This document shows positions 1 through 7,944 of a stretch of 34,214 nucleotides of DNA, piece by piece. Position 1 is the first letter of the stretch; each line of letters starts with the position of its first letter. Under the pieces are notes generated by a model, which was given only the letters and a program-made list of their open reading frames with translations, was not told where the DNA came from and did no database searches. Where the stretch lies: contig NZ_KB893210.1 in the NCBI RefSeq assembly GCF_000374025.1, positions 1,860 through 36,073 of the forward strand. The letters are read 5' to 3'. Position numbers and translations under genes: made by a program. The stretch comes from Spirosoma panaciterrae DSM 21099 (GTDB lineage Bacteria; Bacteroidota; Bacteroidia; Cytophagales; Spirosomataceae).

Positions 1-1154
1 GGCACGTCGGTGACCTTGAAGGTGACGTCGTAGGGTGCCTCGCGGAGTTGGTTGCAGTTGGTTTGCCAGCGGAAGTTCACTGTGGCGGGTTGGGTCAGAG
101 GGGTATCTCCATTAATTAATTGAGCGTATTGAGGTTGAATGAGTTCGCCGGGAGACAAGGGTTGTCGGTCGGGGCCAATGTTGAAAACCCCACCAAAACC
201 AGATATAACGACCTTTTGCCCATCGGGGTCGGTGGCCGTGACGGGTTGCTGGATGAGGGTTCCGGCTTCGACGCAGAGGTCGGGGATGGGGGCCAGCAAC
301 GGACGTTTGTTGGGTGAGTCGATAATGAAAATCTGCATATCCCGGGTGATCTCTCCGATGAGGACGCCATTTCGCCATTCTTCGATGATGAAGGCAAAGT
401 TGAATTGGCCTGCTTCACCGGGCGCATCCCAGCAGAGCTCGCCGGTGATGGGGTTGATCGAAAAGGTTGGAGGGCCTCCGCTTTCGCTCAATCTACTAAA
501 TCGGGTTGGGTCCTGGTAACCTGTTATAGCCCTACCTGTACACCCATTATCGGTGAGGGAGGTCTGAGGCACACTAAGTCGATAGGCGAGACTGTCGCCA
601 TCGGCATCGAAGGCGGCTGGGTTGTGGCAGAACTTCTGGCCCACCCGGCCCGAGTCGAGGGGTGGGTTGAGCATGACAGGGGTGGAGTTGGTCAAAAGAG
701 CCGCATTGATCAGGATCGTCGTCGAAACAAAAAAGCGGATGGCGTCTGAAGGGGCTGGTAGGTTGTTGGTATTTCGGTTCCGAAGCGGTACAGTTATCCC
801 AATGGTATACGTGCCTGGACCCGGATACGTATGTACAATGGTATACGAGTCGATGGAGGATGTGCGGCCATTAATCAATTGGCGTTGCCATCGCTTTATA
901 TCTGAAGTGCTCCCATCGCCAAAACAGATTGTGTAGTTATCGGCCACATCGGAGGCTGGCTTTCCATTGGCTTCATCGAAATAAGCCGTAAAGGTGATGA
1001 GGTAGGTAAGGGAAGTTTGCGAAATACGCTTAGTCGTAATTTCACCCGCCCGCACGTGGGTAGCCTCACTGACTGTAGGGCATAGAATTGCCCCCAGCAG
1101 CAGCCCCCAAAGCCCAAGACTGTAAACGAATCGCATAGATGTAGATGTTTGCAT
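1..1154 (-). CDS. Secreted surface protein with PKD-like region, partial (C-terminus beyond left edge)
   Basis: The minus-strand frame is open from an ATG at 1154 to the window edge, about 384 residues, with no stop, so the gene is cut on its 3' side. The N-terminus is a signal peptide (MRFVYSLGLWGLLLGAILC) followed by ATHVRAGEI, a start I know from large Bacteroidota surface proteins that end in a gliding-motility or type IX sorting domain. The stretch FGDGS and later YTIVHTYPGPGTYTIGI resemble a PKD/Ig-like fold. Further on, TATDPDGQ and similar pieces look like cadherin/PKD repeats. A second ATG at 1136 (MRFVYS) gives a cleaner signal peptide and may be the true start. The sorting signal would lie outside the window. 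The family assignment is by resemblance; the reading frame itself is clear. Confidence 0.8.
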   Translation of the reverse strand, partial: MQTSTSMRFVYSLGLWGLLLGAILCPTVSEATHVRAGEITTKRISQTSLTYLITFTAYFDEANGKPASDVADNYTICFGDGSTSDIKRWQRQLINGRTSSIDSYTIVHTYPGPGTYTIGITVPLRNRNTNNLPAPSDAIRFFVSTTILINAALLTNSTPVMLNPPLDSGRVGQKFCHNPAAFDADGDSLAYRLSVPQTSLTDNGCTGRAITGYQDPTRFSRLSESGGPPTFSINPITGELCWDAPGEAGQFNFAFIIEEWRNGVLIGEITRDMQIFIIDSPNKRPLLAPIPDLCVEAGTLIQQPVTATDPDGQKVVISGFGGVFNIGPDRQPLSPGELIQPQYAQLINGDTPLTQPATVNFRWQTNCNQLREAPYDVTFKVTDV

Positions 1155-1286
1155 TGTTCACCTACAACGTCGCAATCTGCTAAAAGCGTATTCTTCTGAT
1201 TCGATTGATTTTGAACGGTATGTGCGCTTCAATGGCACCCCGTATTATCCAGCCGGAGTACTGGATTGATTGACTTGAGTAAGAGC

Positions 1287-2267
1287 CTAAACCTTATAAA
1301 AGCCCGGACTATTAAAAAGGGTTTTCCAGAAGAAACGGAGAAAAATGCCTACATTTTTCGTATAGGCTCGCTGGCTACTCAGGTCGGCCAGGAGGGAACG
1401 ACGATCGCGGATATTGACGGCCATTTTCCAGATAAATACGACCGGAATCATCAGGATATAATGCAGAATGAGGATCACATAGGCCCCAACGCCGTATTGC
1501 TTACGAACCCAGAGCAACTGCGACACCTGCACCTGGGGCTTAAATCGGTTAATGTGCGTAACCACATGCTGCTGATTGTCTTCACTGCTACCGTATTCGA
1601 GATGGATGAACTGCTCATTGCGCAGCAAAAGCAGCTTCCCCTTTTGGCCAAGCCGATACCCCCATTCGACATCTTCGCCGTACATAAAGAAGCTTTCGTC
1701 TAACTTCCCGGCCCGATCAATCACCGACTTCCGAACCATCAGAAAAGCGCCCGACAGCCATTCGACCTGGTCGGGGTCGCTGAACTGTGGATCGGGCATG
1801 AGTCGATAGAGGAATTTTTCGGAGGCTACACCACCCGGCAGGATGTAAAATGCCCGGCGCATCTGTCCGAAAGTCGTGTACAGATTTGGGCGCATCTGTC
1901 GATTGGCCATGAGTTGCATAACGCTTACAGCCGCTACATCAGCGCGATTGTCAAGCACCTGGATGCAGTGGCCCAGCACATTGTCGATCAGTAATGTATC
2001 CGAATTAAGTAGTAGGATGTAACGGCCGTTGGCCTGTTGAATGCCCAGATTATTGGCCCGTGAGAAGCCCGCATTATAGCCCGTCTGAAACCACCGTACA
2101 TTGGGGTAAGCTGCCTGAATGATCGTCTGACTGTTGTCGTTCGATTGATTATCGACAACGAGTACTTCGAAATCGACTCCTGTTGTGTACGCATAAACTG
2201 AGGCTAAACAGTTAAGAATGAGCTGAGGAGTCTTGTAATTGACAATGATGATGCTTAAGTCAGGCAA
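1287..2267 (-). CDS. Glycosyltransferase family 2 protein
   Basis: 326 residues with a GT-A fold N-terminus: LSIIIVNYKT at residues 4-13, then a VVDNQSNDNS sugar-nucleotide loop near 37-46, the NAGFSRANN segment near 65-73, and a metal-binding NSDT near 88-91. WLSGAFLMVRK and the acidic GEDVEWGYR follow, as in rhamnosyltransferase-like GT2 enzymes that build surface polysaccharide. A hydrophobic segment near 271-290 may anchor it to the inner membrane. The start is TTG: an in-frame stop lies 14 codons upstream, no ATG lies between, and the fold begins immediately. It is downstream of the ATP-grasp gene on the same strand, but a large hairpin separates them. The donor and acceptor cannot be told from sequence. 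Confidence 0.92.
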   Translation of the reverse strand: MPDLSIIIVNYKTPQLILNCLASVYAYTTGVDFEVLVVDNQSNDNSQTIIQAAYPNVRWFQTGYNAGFSRANNLGIQQANGRYILLLNSDTLLIDNVLGHCIQVLDNRADVAAVSVMQLMANRQMRPNLYTTFGQMRRAFYILPGGVASEKFLYRLMPDPQFSDPDQVEWLSGAFLMVRKSVIDRAGKLDESFFMYGEDVEWGYRLGQKGKLLLLRNEQFIHLEYGSSEDNQQHVVTHINRFKPQVQVSQLLWVRKQYGVGAYVILILHYILMIPVVFIWKMAVNIRDRRSLLADLSSQRAYTKNVGIFLRFFWKTLFNSPGFYKV

Positions 2268-2331
2268 AGCGATTCCGGCGATAGTTGGGCTGTAAAGGTA
2301 AGAAGTTTACAGTATACAGTTTATAGAGTAA

Positions 2332-2395
2332 GGTATACGATTTACAGTGGTCAACGCAGGAGTGTAGCTGCGTTGACCACTGTAAATCGTATACC
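2332..2395. repeat. 28-bp perfect inverted repeat with 8-base loop
   Basis: The arms 2332-2359 and 2368-2395 are exact reverse complements separated by gagtgtag. The structure starts 14 bases past the stop of the ATP-grasp gene (2410) and ends upstream of the glycosyltransferase start. There is no T-run on either strand, so a simple intrinsic terminator is not certain. It could be a transcript-end stem, a cruciform or a remnant of a small mobile repeat. Confidence 0.85.
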
Positions 2396-2409
2396 CTGAA
2401 CTGTATCTA

Positions 2410-3915
2410 TCAATACAATACCCACGTATCTTTACCACCACCACCTTGTGAGGAGTTGACCACCAGCGACCCTTTGCGCAGAGCAACGCGGGTCAGGCCA
2501 CCCGGTATCACATTGACATTGTCGCCATAGAGGATGTAAGGGCGCAGGTCGACGTGACGGCCTTCGGCATGATCGCCAACAAGGCAGGGCACGCGCGACA
2601 GTGAGATGGTTGGCTGAGCAATGTAATTGCGGGGGTTAGCCTTTATTTTCTGCCGGAAAAGTTCGTGATCTTCGGGAGAGGCTTTCGGACCGATCAGCAT
2701 ACCGTACCCTCCCGCTTCGTTGGCTTCCTTAACGACCAGTTGCTCAATGTTGTCCAGTACATACTGGCAATCGTCCTCCTCCCGGCAAATGTAGGTTCGA
2801 ACGTTGGGGATGATCGGCTCTTCGCCCAGGTAATACTGAATGATCCGGGGTACGTAGGCGTAAATCACTTTATCGTCGGCTACGCCCGTTCCTGGTGCAT
2901 TGGCCAGCGCGACCCGACCACGCTTGTATACTTCGAAAATGCCCGGTACGCCAATCATTGACTCAGGATTGAAGGCCTGTGGGTCGAGGAAGGTATCATC
3001 GATCCGTCGGTAAATGACATCGACAATCTGGAAGCCTTTGGTCGTACGCATTTTTACATAGCCACCCGATACAACCAGATCGCGGGCTTCGACTAGTTCT
3101 ACCCCCATTTGCTGGGCCAGATACGAATGTTCGAAATAAGCCGAGTTATAAATGCCTGGGGTTAAAACTACAACGGTTGGGTTGGGCCGGTCGGCAATGT
3201 ATTGCAACATCTGGAGCAGCCGGGTTGGGTAATCCGATACGGGTCGGACGCCCGTTTGGGTCAGTACTTCCGGGAATGTCTGCTTAAGAAGTTCCCGGTT
3301 CTCAAGCATATAGGATACACCAGATGGGCATCGGAGGTTGTCTTCCAGTACCATAAACTGACCATCATCACCCCGGATGAGGTCGGTGCCTGTTATATGA
3401 CACCAGATCCCTTTGGGGGGGCGCACACCCAGGCAACCGGGCAAAAACGATTTGCTGGACTCGATAAGGTCACGGGGTACAACGCCATCGTTCAGAATAC
3501 GCTGCTCGTTGTATACATCGTCCAGAAACATATTGATGGCCTTAATGCGCTGAATCAGCCCGGCTTCGAGCCGATTCCACTCGGCCGATTCGATCACACG
3601 CGGGATGATGTCGATAGGCATAATCCGCTCCGTACCTTCTCCTTCCGAATACACGTTGAACGTAATGCCCATACTCATCAGCGCACGCTCGGCCGCAAGT
3701 TGCCGACTAATGAAATCTTCGCGGGTCAGTTGCTCAACACGTTGCTGAAAAGGTACATACCCGGCTCGCACCTGCGTTTCGCTGGTGAACATCTCATCAA
3801 AAAAATTCTCGGTCTGGTAGTCTGAAAACGAGAAATTGACGCTGGCCTGCCCCTGCGATTGCGTCATTCCATTGAGTGTTTGTGACTGCGATTGGCGGGT
3901 ATTTTGTTTTTTCAT
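2410..3915 (-). CDS. Circularly permuted type 2 ATP-grasp protein
   Basis: 501 residues, the usual size for this family (older names DUF404/DUF407). Recognisable stretches are CLGVRPPKGIWCHITGTDL followed by LEDNLRCPSGVSYMLENR, then VVVLTPGIYNSAYFEHSYLA, VIYRRIDD, a glycine-rich EAGGYGMLIGP and YIAQPTISLSRVP. They match the rearranged ATP-grasp fold, which forms carboxylate-amine bonds; the substrate is unknown. No signal peptide, so it is cytoplasmic. In many genomes it sits with an alpha-E-domain protein and a transglutaminase-like protein, a presumed peptide-making cluster. Neither partner is visible here on either side. The start at MKKQNT follows a possible promoter and gives a low-complexity Q/S-rich head of about 25 residues. 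Confidence 0.93.
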   Translation of the reverse strand: MKKQNTRQSQSQTLNGMTQSQGQASVNFSFSDYQTENFFDEMFTSETQVRAGYVPFQQRVEQLTREDFISRQLAAERALMSMGITFNVYSEGEGTERIMPIDIIPRVIESAEWNRLEAGLIQRIKAINMFLDDVYNEQRILNDGVVPRDLIESSKSFLPGCLGVRPPKGIWCHITGTDLIRGDDGQFMVLEDNLRCPSGVSYMLENRELLKQTFPEVLTQTGVRPVSDYPTRLLQMLQYIADRPNPTVVVLTPGIYNSAYFEHSYLAQQMGVELVEARDLVVSGGYVKMRTTKGFQIVDVIYRRIDDTFLDPQAFNPESMIGVPGIFEVYKRGRVALANAPGTGVADDKVIYAYVPRIIQYYLGEEPIIPNVRTYICREEDDCQYVLDNIEQLVVKEANEAGGYGMLIGPKASPEDHELFRQKIKANPRNYIAQPTISLSRVPCLVGDHAEGRHVDLRPYILYGDNVNVIPGGLTRVALRKGSLVVNSSQGGGGKDTWVLY

Positions 3916-3946
3916 AGAACAATCTATTTATAATCAGGTCGACAGC

Positions 3947-3981
3947 CAAATAGTATATTGGCGACTAAAGCATTGTGCAAA
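3947..3981 (-). promoter_or_regulatory. Possible promoter of the ATP-grasp gene
   Basis: On the minus strand TTTG (3978-3981) and TACTATTTG (3947-3955) stand 22 bases apart, about 32 bases upstream of the ATG. The -7 box has one extra base relative to TAnnTTTG, so the match is imperfect. Confidence 0.3.
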
Positions 3982-4330
3982 TAAAACGCTTTATACGTAA
4001 AAATTTATACACAATTAGTCACTATTGATAAAGTTCATCGGACGTTGCGTGCAACGGTTTGGCTTTTATCGTCTTTTAATCGGCCTCAGTGGCTGGCTGC
4101 CTGAAATGAATGAGCAGTTGGTGTTAGACTAACGGATTGGTAGCCAGGGTATTGTTTAGGATGGTTTTAGGGGTTTGTGCTACAGTCATGCCAAAGTGAA
4201 TCAGATTTTTTTATCGGCTTTGCAACGACGGATATACGTTGCACGTACGGCAGAATAGTACCGGCAAACGAATCGGGCTGCACCTTATTTCTCAGTTTAA
4301 TTTTTTTAACAAAACCTAATGACTTCCAAC
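3982..4330. other. Divergent intergenic region, no gene seen
   Basis: About 350 bases separate two divergently read genes. I see no convincing coding frame, RNA gene or strong promoter. A run of seven T with TAATTTTT just before the plus-strand gene is suggestive of a -7 box, but it lacks the final G. Confidence 0.5.
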
Positions 4331-5011
4331 ATGAAAACATTGCTTGTGTTCAGTTTTGTGGCTGCTTTGGCGGTAGGGATGAGTAGCTGTAACAAGACAT
4401 CGGTTGACCCCGCCGATGCGGATGCATCGGCCCGAACAACCGCAACGACCAGTACGTCGGCAACGGGGCCGCTTAGCGTAACTGTGGTCGATGCGGCCAG
4501 TTTGCCTGCTGCCATTACCACCTACATTACGACAAATTATGCCGGGGCTACCATCAAGGAAGCACTCAAAGATTCGAATGGAGATTATGCCGTAGCGATT
4601 GTACAGAATAATATTCTTAAGCTGTTGCTATTCAAAGCCGATGGTACGTTTGTGAAAGAAGCTGACGGTCGTAAGCATGGTCGTCGTGATTCAACGCATC
4701 ACATGCCAGGGGATTCACTGCATCATCCCAAAGGCGATTCGCTGCATCATCCCAAACCCGCCCCGGGCGATTCTGCACATCATCCCAAACCAACGGGGCC
4801 AATAGCGACAACAGTGGCCGTATCGAGTCTGCCAGCGGCTATTACGACTTACATTAGCACAAACTATGCAGGAGCAACGATTGAAAAAGCCGTTCAGGAT
4901 ACCAAAAGCAGCGACTATATCGTAGCTATTCTCACGTCGGATAAAAAACGGGCTTTGCTACTATTCGGCTCCGACGGTACGTTCAAGAAAGTATTGCTCG
5001 GTAAACGCTAG
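4331..5011 (+). CDS. Lipoprotein with two PepSY-like domains joined by a His-rich linker
   Basis: 226 residues from the ATG at 4331; an ATG 12 bases upstream would only lengthen the signal. MKTLLVFSFVAALAVGMSSC is a lipoprotein signal with Cys20 as the lipidated residue. Two homologous units follow: about 48-108 and 159-226, each with SLPAAITTYI-TNYAGATI, a DY-VAI strand and LLF--DGTF. This pattern matches the PepSY-like (BLIP-like) domain common in Bacteroidota periplasmic proteins. Between them, residues 112-155 are hydrophilic and rich in HH pairs, with three tandem GDS-HHPK units that could bind metal. The duplication is also visible in the DNA. A strong terminator follows. The function is unknown; a periplasmic metal- or ligand-binding role is a guess. 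Confidence 0.88.
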   Translation: MKTLLVFSFVAALAVGMSSCNKTSVDPADADASARTTATTSTSATGPLSVTVVDAASLPAAITTYITTNYAGATIKEALKDSNGDYAVAIVQNNILKLLLFKADGTFVKEADGRKHGRRDSTHHMPGDSLHHPKGDSLHHPKPAPGDSAHHPKPTGPIATTVAVSSLPAAITTYISTNYAGATIEKAVQDTKSSDYIVAILTSDKKRALLLFGSDGTFKKVLLGKR

Positions 5012-5033
5012 CCGAAACAACTGAGTAGAGTAT

Positions 5034-5063
5034 GAGGTATCCTGAACCCAAAACGGATACCTC
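5034..5063 (+). terminator. Upstream hairpin of a double terminator
   Basis: GAGGTATCC (5034-5042) pairs perfectly with GGATACCTC (5055-5063). It lies 22 bases past the lipoprotein stop and just before a stronger terminator. Confidence 0.55.
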
Positions 5064-5070
5064 GGTTAAG

Positions 5071-5124
5071 CGCCCTTCTGGTTTGAGACTTCAGCCTAAG
5101 CTCAAATCAGAAGGGCGTTTTTTT
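5071..5124 (+). terminator. Intrinsic terminator
   Basis: A 17-bp stem with one G-U pair (5071-5087 with 5101-5117) is followed directly by seven T (5118-5124). It ends the PepSY-like lipoprotein transcript. Confidence 0.9.
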
Positions 5125-5257
5125 ATGCCTATAACACATCTTCCTACTACCAGCGGGGCTGTCTAGTATCGATCTATAAGAACTTTCTAAGATCAGCTTA
5201 AGGTCGTTCTAAGGGGAAATCGTCTCCTTTGCCGCAAATCATACTTATAGCAACGTT

Positions 5258-5746
5258 ATGAAAAAGATGACACAATTGATTAGACGGGTACTTGCGATGT
5301 CGTTAGTTATCGGTGCCATTGGCGCCATTCAGGGGTGTAATACCGACTCCAACCAATCTCGCACAGAAGAGGCCATAGAACAAACCGGCGACTCCATGGA
5401 AGCCAGTGCGGAGGAAGGGGCCAGCCAGACAGAAGCAAAGTTTCTTCAGGAGCGCGATGAAGTAGTCGCTGATCTGAAATCGCAACGCGACAAACTGGAT
5501 CAGGAAATCGATGAGTTACAAACTAAACTGGAGAACAAAAGCAACAAGGCTAAAAAGACGATGAAACAGCAAGTAGACAAACTAAAAACTGAACGGGAAG
5601 ATCTGAATAGAGATATTGATAAAGCACAGAATGCCACTCAGGAAGCCTGGCAGGACATTAAGGCCGGATTTAAACAGGCCGGGCGTAAACTGGGGGATTC
5701 ATTTGATAAAGCCGGAGATCGCCTTGAGGATGCCACTAAAAACTGA
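5258..5746 (+). CDS. Coiled-coil lipoprotein, possibly sll1863-type stress protein
   Basis: 162 residues. The signal MKKMTQLIRRVLAMSLVIGAIGAIQGC ends in a lipobox with Cys27. A short acidic linker is followed by a long heptad-like helix at about 60-120, rich in K, E and D (QRDKLDQEIDELQTKLENKSNKAK), then an amphipathic helical tail AWQDIKAGFKQAGRKLGDSFDKAGDRLEDATKN. This layout resembles proteins named sll1863-family stress response protein, and also apolipoprotein-like helices. I infer an outer- or inner-membrane-anchored, periplasm-facing coiled coil. It is flanked by a terminator upstream and is likely its own unit or leads the next small gene. No enzyme motif is present. Confidence 0.88.
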   Translation: MKKMTQLIRRVLAMSLVIGAIGAIQGCNTDSNQSRTEEAIEQTGDSMEASAEEGASQTEAKFLQERDEVVADLKSQRDKLDQEIDELQTKLENKSNKAKKTMKQQVDKLKTEREDLNRDIDKAQNATQEAWQDIKAGFKQAGRKLGDSFDKAGDRLEDATKN

Positions 5747-5816
5747 TAACCTGGGGCCTTAATCCCCCAGTACCGGCCTATTAACTCATTTTCTTACCCT
5801 AAATCACGGTTTTGTC

Positions 5817-6092
5817 ATGGATAACACAACAAAAGTAAGCTGCAAGGCTTTTCTTCAAACGGAGGGGTTTGATATACCCCGGCAAGCTGTACAAGATACC
5901 GAATGGGTACAGAAACCAGCCGATCCGACGAAACACGGTGGTGGCCTGATCCAGAAAGGAGACATTGCCTGGTTTGATACCGATTTGTTTGGCACGGGAC
6001 CCGACTGGCAACAGGTTCGTTTGGATGATAATACACTGGGATATGTCAACCCCCATCATTTTGCACCAGTTGCCTCCGAATCGGAACCTTAG
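5817..6092 (+). CDS. Small protein with SH3-like C-terminus, unknown function
   Basis: 91 residues, no signal peptide. The second half (KGDIAWFDTDLFGTGPDWQQVRLDDNTLGYVNPHHFAPV) reads like a bacterial SH3 unit, where a strand with W-QV is followed by GYV--; such folds bind peptides or cell-wall material. The first half has one cysteine and is acidic. The ATG at 5817 lies 70 bases past the coiled-coil lipoprotein, so the two may be co-transcribed. I do not recognise a named family. Frames on the other strand over the same bases are open but read as low-quality protein, so the plus frame is preferred. Confidence 0.65.
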   Translation: MDNTTKVSCKAFLQTEGFDIPRQAVQDTEWVQKPADPTKHGGGLIQKGDIAWFDTDLFGTGPDWQQVRLDDNTLGYVNPHHFAPVASESEP

Positions 6093-6198
6093 GCGAATCA
6101 GGGCCAACTGTAGCTAGTATCAATTGGCAGACATCGGTTGACGCTGCGAAAAGAGTGTCTGCTAAGGTTATTCAACGTATTGAAAAGCAAACGTTATT

Positions 6199-7146
6199 AT
6201 GTTCGATGCATTATTCGGTGCCCCTCCCATTGCGCTGGACCAGCTCTGGCGACTGGATGAGGGGGCACCTAATCTAATTTTATGGGCAGTACCGATCATG
6301 GTTGTACTAACAGTCGCCGAAATGATCATTTCGTACATTCAGGAGAAGCCGTACTACGAGAAGTGGGAAACGGTCGGGTCGATCCTGGTTGGGCTGGGGT
6401 CAGTGGCTATCGGCGTCGTGATTAAGCTTGTTTTGCTATACGGCGTAGTGTGGCTGTATAATCAACTGCCCTGGCGGATGGCGCTGCAATGGTGGACACT
6501 TATTCCCTGCTACATCATCTTTGACTTCTTTAGTTATTGGGCGCACCGGGTTTCGCATGGGCAGCGTTTCTGGTGGGCTACACACGTGGTTCATCATTCG
6601 GGAGAGCATTACAACCTGAGCGTATCGTTTCGGCTAAGCTGGATTCAGTATCTGAAAATTATCTTTTTTCTCCCAGTTGCACTGCTGGGTTTCCACCCGA
6701 TTATTTTCTTCCTGACGAATCAATTGGCGGTTTTATTTCAGTTCTGGGTGCATACCGAATACATTCGTCGGTTGCCAGCCTGGGTAGAATACATTTTTGC
6801 AACACCGTCGAATCACCGGGTGCATCATGGTTCCCAGGAAAAATACATCGACAAAAACTTTGGGGCTACGTTTATTCTGTGGGATCGGCTATTTGGCACC
6901 TACCAGCCCGAAGAAGAACCGCCAATCTATGGCATTACTACCAATATTGGTCAGAAGGCCAACCCGTTGCACATCAATTTCCATGAGGTACTGGATATTA
7001 TTCGGGACGTAAAAACGGCCAGCGGTTTTCGACGAAAGTGGTTCTTTATTTTCGGTAGTCCCGTTGATGTCGATCAGTACAAAAAAAAGATGGCCCAAAA
7101 ACAAAATACCGAATGGATGACCCAGTCCAGCCGACAGCACATTTAG
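6199..7146 (+). CDS. Sterol desaturase family protein (fatty acid hydroxylase superfamily)
   Basis: 315 residues with several membrane spans in the first 110 residues (LILWAVPIMVVLTVAEMII, ILVGLGSVAIGVVIKLVLLYGVVWL, LIPCYIIFDFFSYW) and one or two more near 152-182. The di-iron histidine clusters are complete: HRVSH at 116-120, HVVHH at 129-133, H137, H185 and HRVHH at 206-210. The family hydroxylates or desaturates lipids such as sterols, carotenoids and fatty acyl chains in the inner membrane using O2. The substrate here is unknown; in Bacteroidota, lipid or carotenoid modification is most likely. It is read alone between the small SH3-like gene and a barrel gene. No cytochrome b5 domain is fused. 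Confidence 0.93.
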   Translation: MFDALFGAPPIALDQLWRLDEGAPNLILWAVPIMVVLTVAEMIISYIQEKPYYEKWETVGSILVGLGSVAIGVVIKLVLLYGVVWLYNQLPWRMALQWWTLIPCYIIFDFFSYWAHRVSHGQRFWWATHVVHHSGEHYNLSVSFRLSWIQYLKIIFFLPVALLGFHPIIFFLTNQLAVLFQFWVHTEYIRRLPAWVEYIFATPSNHRVHHGSQEKYIDKNFGATFILWDRLFGTYQPEEEPPIYGITTNIGQKANPLHINFHEVLDIIRDVKTASGFRRKWFFIFGSPVDVDQYKKKMAQKQNTEWMTQSSRQHI

Positions 7147-7302
7147 GAAAATTCTCTTTCAGGAATTTGGCGATAATCGGTTGACTATGAGATTGTTAAA
7201 AGGTGTGATGTGGCCGGAGCTTTTTGTGGTATCAATTAAAGTTTACAACCAAACAAAGGGTTCGTTAGTCATGGTAGTATAACATAAACGTATACACATA
7301 CC

Positions 7303-7872
7303 ATGAAAGCTTTTTTTGTAACACTTACGCTGCTGGCGCTCGGATGTTCGGGCGCGATGGCACAAACCGAACGCGGTGGCCGACTGATGGGGGTTAATGT
7401 AGGAAACATCACTATTCCAACCTCGGGAGGGTCGGGCACGATAATCAGTCTCCAGCCAACTTACGGCTGGTTTGTAGGAAATGGTCTGGCTGTAGGAGCT
7501 GGTATTCCGTTTCTGAACATAAGCTCAAACGGCACGCGGGCCACTCAGATTGGGATAGCGCCGTTTTTACGGTATTACATGGGCTCCTCCCAGATCAAGC
7601 CCTTTTTGGGCGCATCGGTTGGAGTCATTAACTCGTCGTCATCGTTCAACGGGGGTAATTCTGATTCAAGCACAGATGCTCTCTATAGTTTTACGGGTGG
7701 AGTGGCCTTTTTCATCAATCGGTCGGTTAGCTTCGATCTGGGCCTTACCTATACTGGGGGGCAGGGAGCTGCGCTGAACACCTTGCTGGTCGGAACGCCC
7801 AACGCCTTGACGCCCAATGTGCCCAAAGCCTTAAATATTACTCTTGGCTTTCAGGTTTACTTCGGGAAGTAG
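7303..7872 (+). CDS. Outer membrane beta-barrel protein
   Basis: 189 residues. Signal peptide MKAFFVTLTLLALGCSGAMA is cleaved before QTERGG. The mature part alternates glycine-rich, amphipathic strands (GGSGTIISLQPTYGWFVGNGLAVGAGIPFL, QIGIAPFLRYYMGSSQIKPFLGASVGV, YSFTGGVAFFINRSVSFDLGLTYTGG, ALNITLGFQVYFGK) and ends with an aromatic-rich strand, as in small eight-stranded OmpA/OmpX-like barrels of Bacteroidota. Gly, Ser and Thr content is high. No peptidoglycan-binding domain is attached. Its role is unknown. A bidirectional hairpin follows between this gene and the convergent reductase. Confidence 0.9.
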   Translation: MKAFFVTLTLLALGCSGAMAQTERGGRLMGVNVGNITIPTSGGSGTIISLQPTYGWFVGNGLAVGAGIPFLNISSNGTRATQIGIAPFLRYYMGSSQIKPFLGASVGVINSSSSFNGGNSDSSTDALYSFTGGVAFFINRSVSFDLGLTYTGGQGAALNTLLVGTPNALTPNVPKALNITLGFQVYFGK

Positions 7873-7886
7873 TTAGTAGTGGTAAG

Positions 7887-7931
7887 CGTTTGTGGTTGAC
7901 GTAGCATTTGTGCATTCGCCAACCACAAACG
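7887..7931. terminator. Hairpin between convergent genes
   Basis: The arms 7887-7901 and 7917-7931 (CGTTTGTGGTTG / CAACCACAAACG core) pair at 14 of 15 positions. It sits between the barrel stop and the reductase stop and could serve both directions. No long T-run. Confidence 0.6.
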
Positions 7932-7944
7932 TTCGAACCCATTT

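Noticed and set aside
1266..1703. Plus-strand frame of 145 codons within the glycosyltransferase
   Set aside because: The minus strand encodes a complete GT2 enzyme, so this is an antisense shadow.
3982..4330. A structured RNA or riboswitch in the long intergenic gap
   Set aside because: No known motif or strong stem is visible.
4684..4790. Short tandem repeats in the lipoprotein as a CRISPR or VNTR locus
   Set aside because: They are in frame and encode the His-rich linker; three units are too few for an array.
5799..6107. Minus-strand frames over the small SH3-like gene
   Set aside because: They are of similar length but read as basic, cysteine-rich noise, while the plus frame has GYV and W-QV spacing of an SH3 unit and an ATG after a gene on the same strand.
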